Assembly: GCA_030600625.1 (NCBI GenBank)
Contig: JAUVLS010000085.1
Coordinates: 1-6,346 of the forward strand
Source: Bacteroidales bacterium
Lineage (GTDB): Bacteria; Bacteroidota; Bacteroidia; Bacteroidales; UBA12077
Length of the DNA: 6,346 nt
Direction of reading: 5' to 3'
Shown: one piece after another, positions 5,512-6,346 of the stretch
How the letters are laid out: every line of letters begins with the position of its first letter
Position numbering within the stretch: the first letter of the stretch is position 1
The notes under the pieces: generated by a model
What the model saw: only the letters and a program-made list of their open reading frames with translations
The model's database searches: none
What the model was told of the DNA's origin: nothing
Program-made: the position numbers and the translations under genes

Positions 5512-6057
5512 ATGGCCCGACGTATTTCAAAACATAATACTAATGTTATTTTTATCGATGACGATGATTCGTATATCAGGGATGTTCTGGCGAAATTCGA
5601 AGAGGTTAACGATTACAACATAAAAATTTATTCACGTAGCAAAGATTTTTTTGAAGATTTTATTCATATAGAACATACCAGAAAAGAAATTTTTATAATA
5701 TTTCTTTCGACCTCATTAGAGTTAGATGAAGATAACAACCCGGTTGAAGTGCTTGATGTTTTAAAAAGAATAAAAGAAATTAATTCGTATTCCGAAGTTA
5801 TATTGTATTCTGACAATGATAATATTGACATTGTTTCATCAGCATTTCATTATGGAGCATATACTTTTATCAAAAAGAATGAAAATATTATTCTACGTAT
5901 TGAAAATAATATTAAAGGTATTATTAGTCAAAAGAATTTTCTGATAAAAAAAGAGGCAAGTAGGAAGTTCACAAGAATATTCTTGCTATTTATTGCAGGG
6001 CTGATACTTTCTTTGTTAATACTATACATGATCTTTCCTGAGTGGTTTGTGTTTTGA
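5512..6057 (+). CDS. Degenerate receiver-domain protein with C-terminal membrane anchor
   Basis: 181 residues. Residues 10-140 follow the receiver fold: beta-1 NVIFIDDDDS (11-20) with the acidic pocket kept, beta-3 EIFIIFLSTSLELDED (59-74), beta-4 SEVILYSDND (94-103) with Ser100 at the switch position, and beta-5 AYTFIKKNE (116-124) with Lys121/122. At the site of the phosphorylated Asp there is Ser66 (FLS where the LytTR regulator in this window has FLD), and the following MPxMDG-type loop is replaced by an acidic segment (69-75). Classical phosphorylation is therefore unlikely. Residues 154-174 are an uninterrupted hydrophobic helix ending in FPEWFVF, which predicts a tail-anchored inner-membrane protein with the receiver in the cytoplasm. 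There is no output domain and no kinase nearby. Its role is unknown; docking to a membrane signalling partner is an inference. htpG lies downstream, 143 bases away. Confidence 0.82.
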   Translation: MARRISKHNTNVIFIDDDDSYIRDVLAKFEEVNDYNIKIYSRSKDFFEDFIHIEHTRKEIFIIFLSTSLELDEDNNPVEVLDVLKRIKEINSYSEVILYSDNDNIDIVSSAFHYGAYTFIKKNENIILRIENNIKGIISQKNFLIKKEASRKFTRIFLLFIAGLILSLLILYMIFPEWFVF

Positions 6058-6139
6058 TTACTGCACTTGCTATGTAAAATTTTCACATTAATTTGATTAG
6101 TTTTTGTTATTTGCTGTCTATTTGTCAGGAAAATTTCTC

Positions 6140-6154
6140 TGGCACAGATATTGA
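6140..6154 (+). promoter_or_regulatory. Sigma-54-like -24/-12 promoter candidate for htpG
   Basis: TGGCACAGATATTGA fits the sigma-54 pattern TGGCACGNNNNTTGC with exact spacing. GG of the -24 element is at 6141-6142 and the -12 element reads TTGA (6151-6154) where TTGC is usual. The predicted start near 6166 gives a 35-base leader to the ATG at 6201. The -12 C-to-A difference is the main weakness. I see no better housekeeping promoter between 6058 and 6200, only near misses such as TCTATTTG at 6117-6124. Confidence 0.45.
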
Positions 6155-6200
6155 AAAAAGGCACATATAAATTGATGTTGAACTTAAAATAATATAAAAA

Positions 6201-6346
6201 ATGCAAAAAGGTAAAATTGGTGTAACTACAGAGAATATCTTTCCAATTATCAAAAAGTTTCTTTATTCAGATCATGAAATATTTTTAAGAGAGCTAATCT
6301 CAAATGCCATTGATGCATCACAGAAAATGAATAAACTTGCATCATT
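6201..6346 (+). CDS. htpG: Molecular chaperone HtpG (Hsp90), 5' end only
   Basis: The first 48 codons of a gene that runs off the window. The peptide [20 protein letters not shown] followed by [20 protein letters not shown] is the start of the GHKL ATPase domain of Hsp90. Glu31 corresponds to the catalytic base and Asn35 to the Mg-ATP-binding Asn of the N-box ([10 protein letters not shown]). Cytosolic ATP-dependent chaperone, normally about 600-680 residues, so less than a tenth is visible. The ATG at 6201 has no Shine-Dalgarno sequence but an A-rich leader (AATATAAAAA), usual for Bacteroidota. A sigma-54-like element lies 46 bases upstream. Confidence 0.96.
   Translation, partial: MQKGKIGVTTENIFPIIKKFLYSDHEIFLRELISNAIDASQKMNKLAS

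Noticed and set aside
6160..6175. Second GGCAC...TTGA element downstream of the sigma-54-like site
   Set aside because: The spacing is two bases too long for a -24/-12 promoter.
5928..6206. Minus-strand ORF of 92 codons
   Set aside because: Overlaps the membrane helix of the receiver-like gene and the htpG upstream region; Asn/Ile-rich AT-driven peptide without motifs.
1..6346. CRISPR array, insertion sequence or defence system
   Set aside because: No regularly spaced repeats, transposase or integrase motifs, or known defence domains were seen on either strand.

Overview
The window looks like a chromosomal stretch from a low-GC member of the Bacteroidota, most likely Bacteroidales or Marinilabiliales. 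The evidence is the AT-rich codon use, the lack of Shine-Dalgarno sequences with A/T-rich leaders before start codons, several promoter candidates of the TTG-N19/20-TAnnTTTG type typical of this phylum, and protein families (TrmH with the Bacteroidota N-terminus, LytTR regulator, a secreted conserved unknown) that read like those of Bacteroidota. The genus cannot be named from this sequence alone.

Layout. 1-786: the 3' part of an ABC exporter gene, cut by the window edge, with an unusual signature motif (LSLGE). 787-1191: a non-coding block in which the terminator plus the 3' end of a tRNA-Ser(TGA) gene occurs twice, about 278 bp apart. The second copy belongs to an intact minus-strand tRNA. 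The first is followed by two strong hairpins and a T-arm-like fragment, as if a second tRNA had decayed or been invaded. 1192-1469: a divergent intergenic region with clear Bacteroidota promoters for the tRNA (minus) and for an HU gene (plus). 1470-1742: HU DNA-binding protein with a strong terminator. 1816-2493: TrmH tRNA 2'-O-methyltransferase. 2589-3293: LytTR response regulator without a partner kinase, ended by a terminator. 3337-4527: class-III PLP aminotransferase. 4574-5443: secreted or membrane-anchored protein of unknown function. 5512-6057: a receiver-like domain that lacks the phosphorylatable Asp and carries a C-terminal membrane anchor. 6201-end: the start of htpG (Hsp90), preceded by a sigma-54-like -24/-12 element.

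How the genes fit together. Most are housekeeping genes (HU, TrmH, aminotransferase, HtpG) in one direction with their own short intergenic regions, not an obvious single operon. The more unusual content is two receiver-domain proteins without visible kinases flanking the aminotransferase and the secreted protein, one of them a degenerate, tail-anchored receiver just upstream of a chaperone gene; the duplicated tRNA-Ser tail with structured DNA; and the possible sigma-54 control of htpG. No CRISPR array, insertion sequence, phage gene or defence system is visible.
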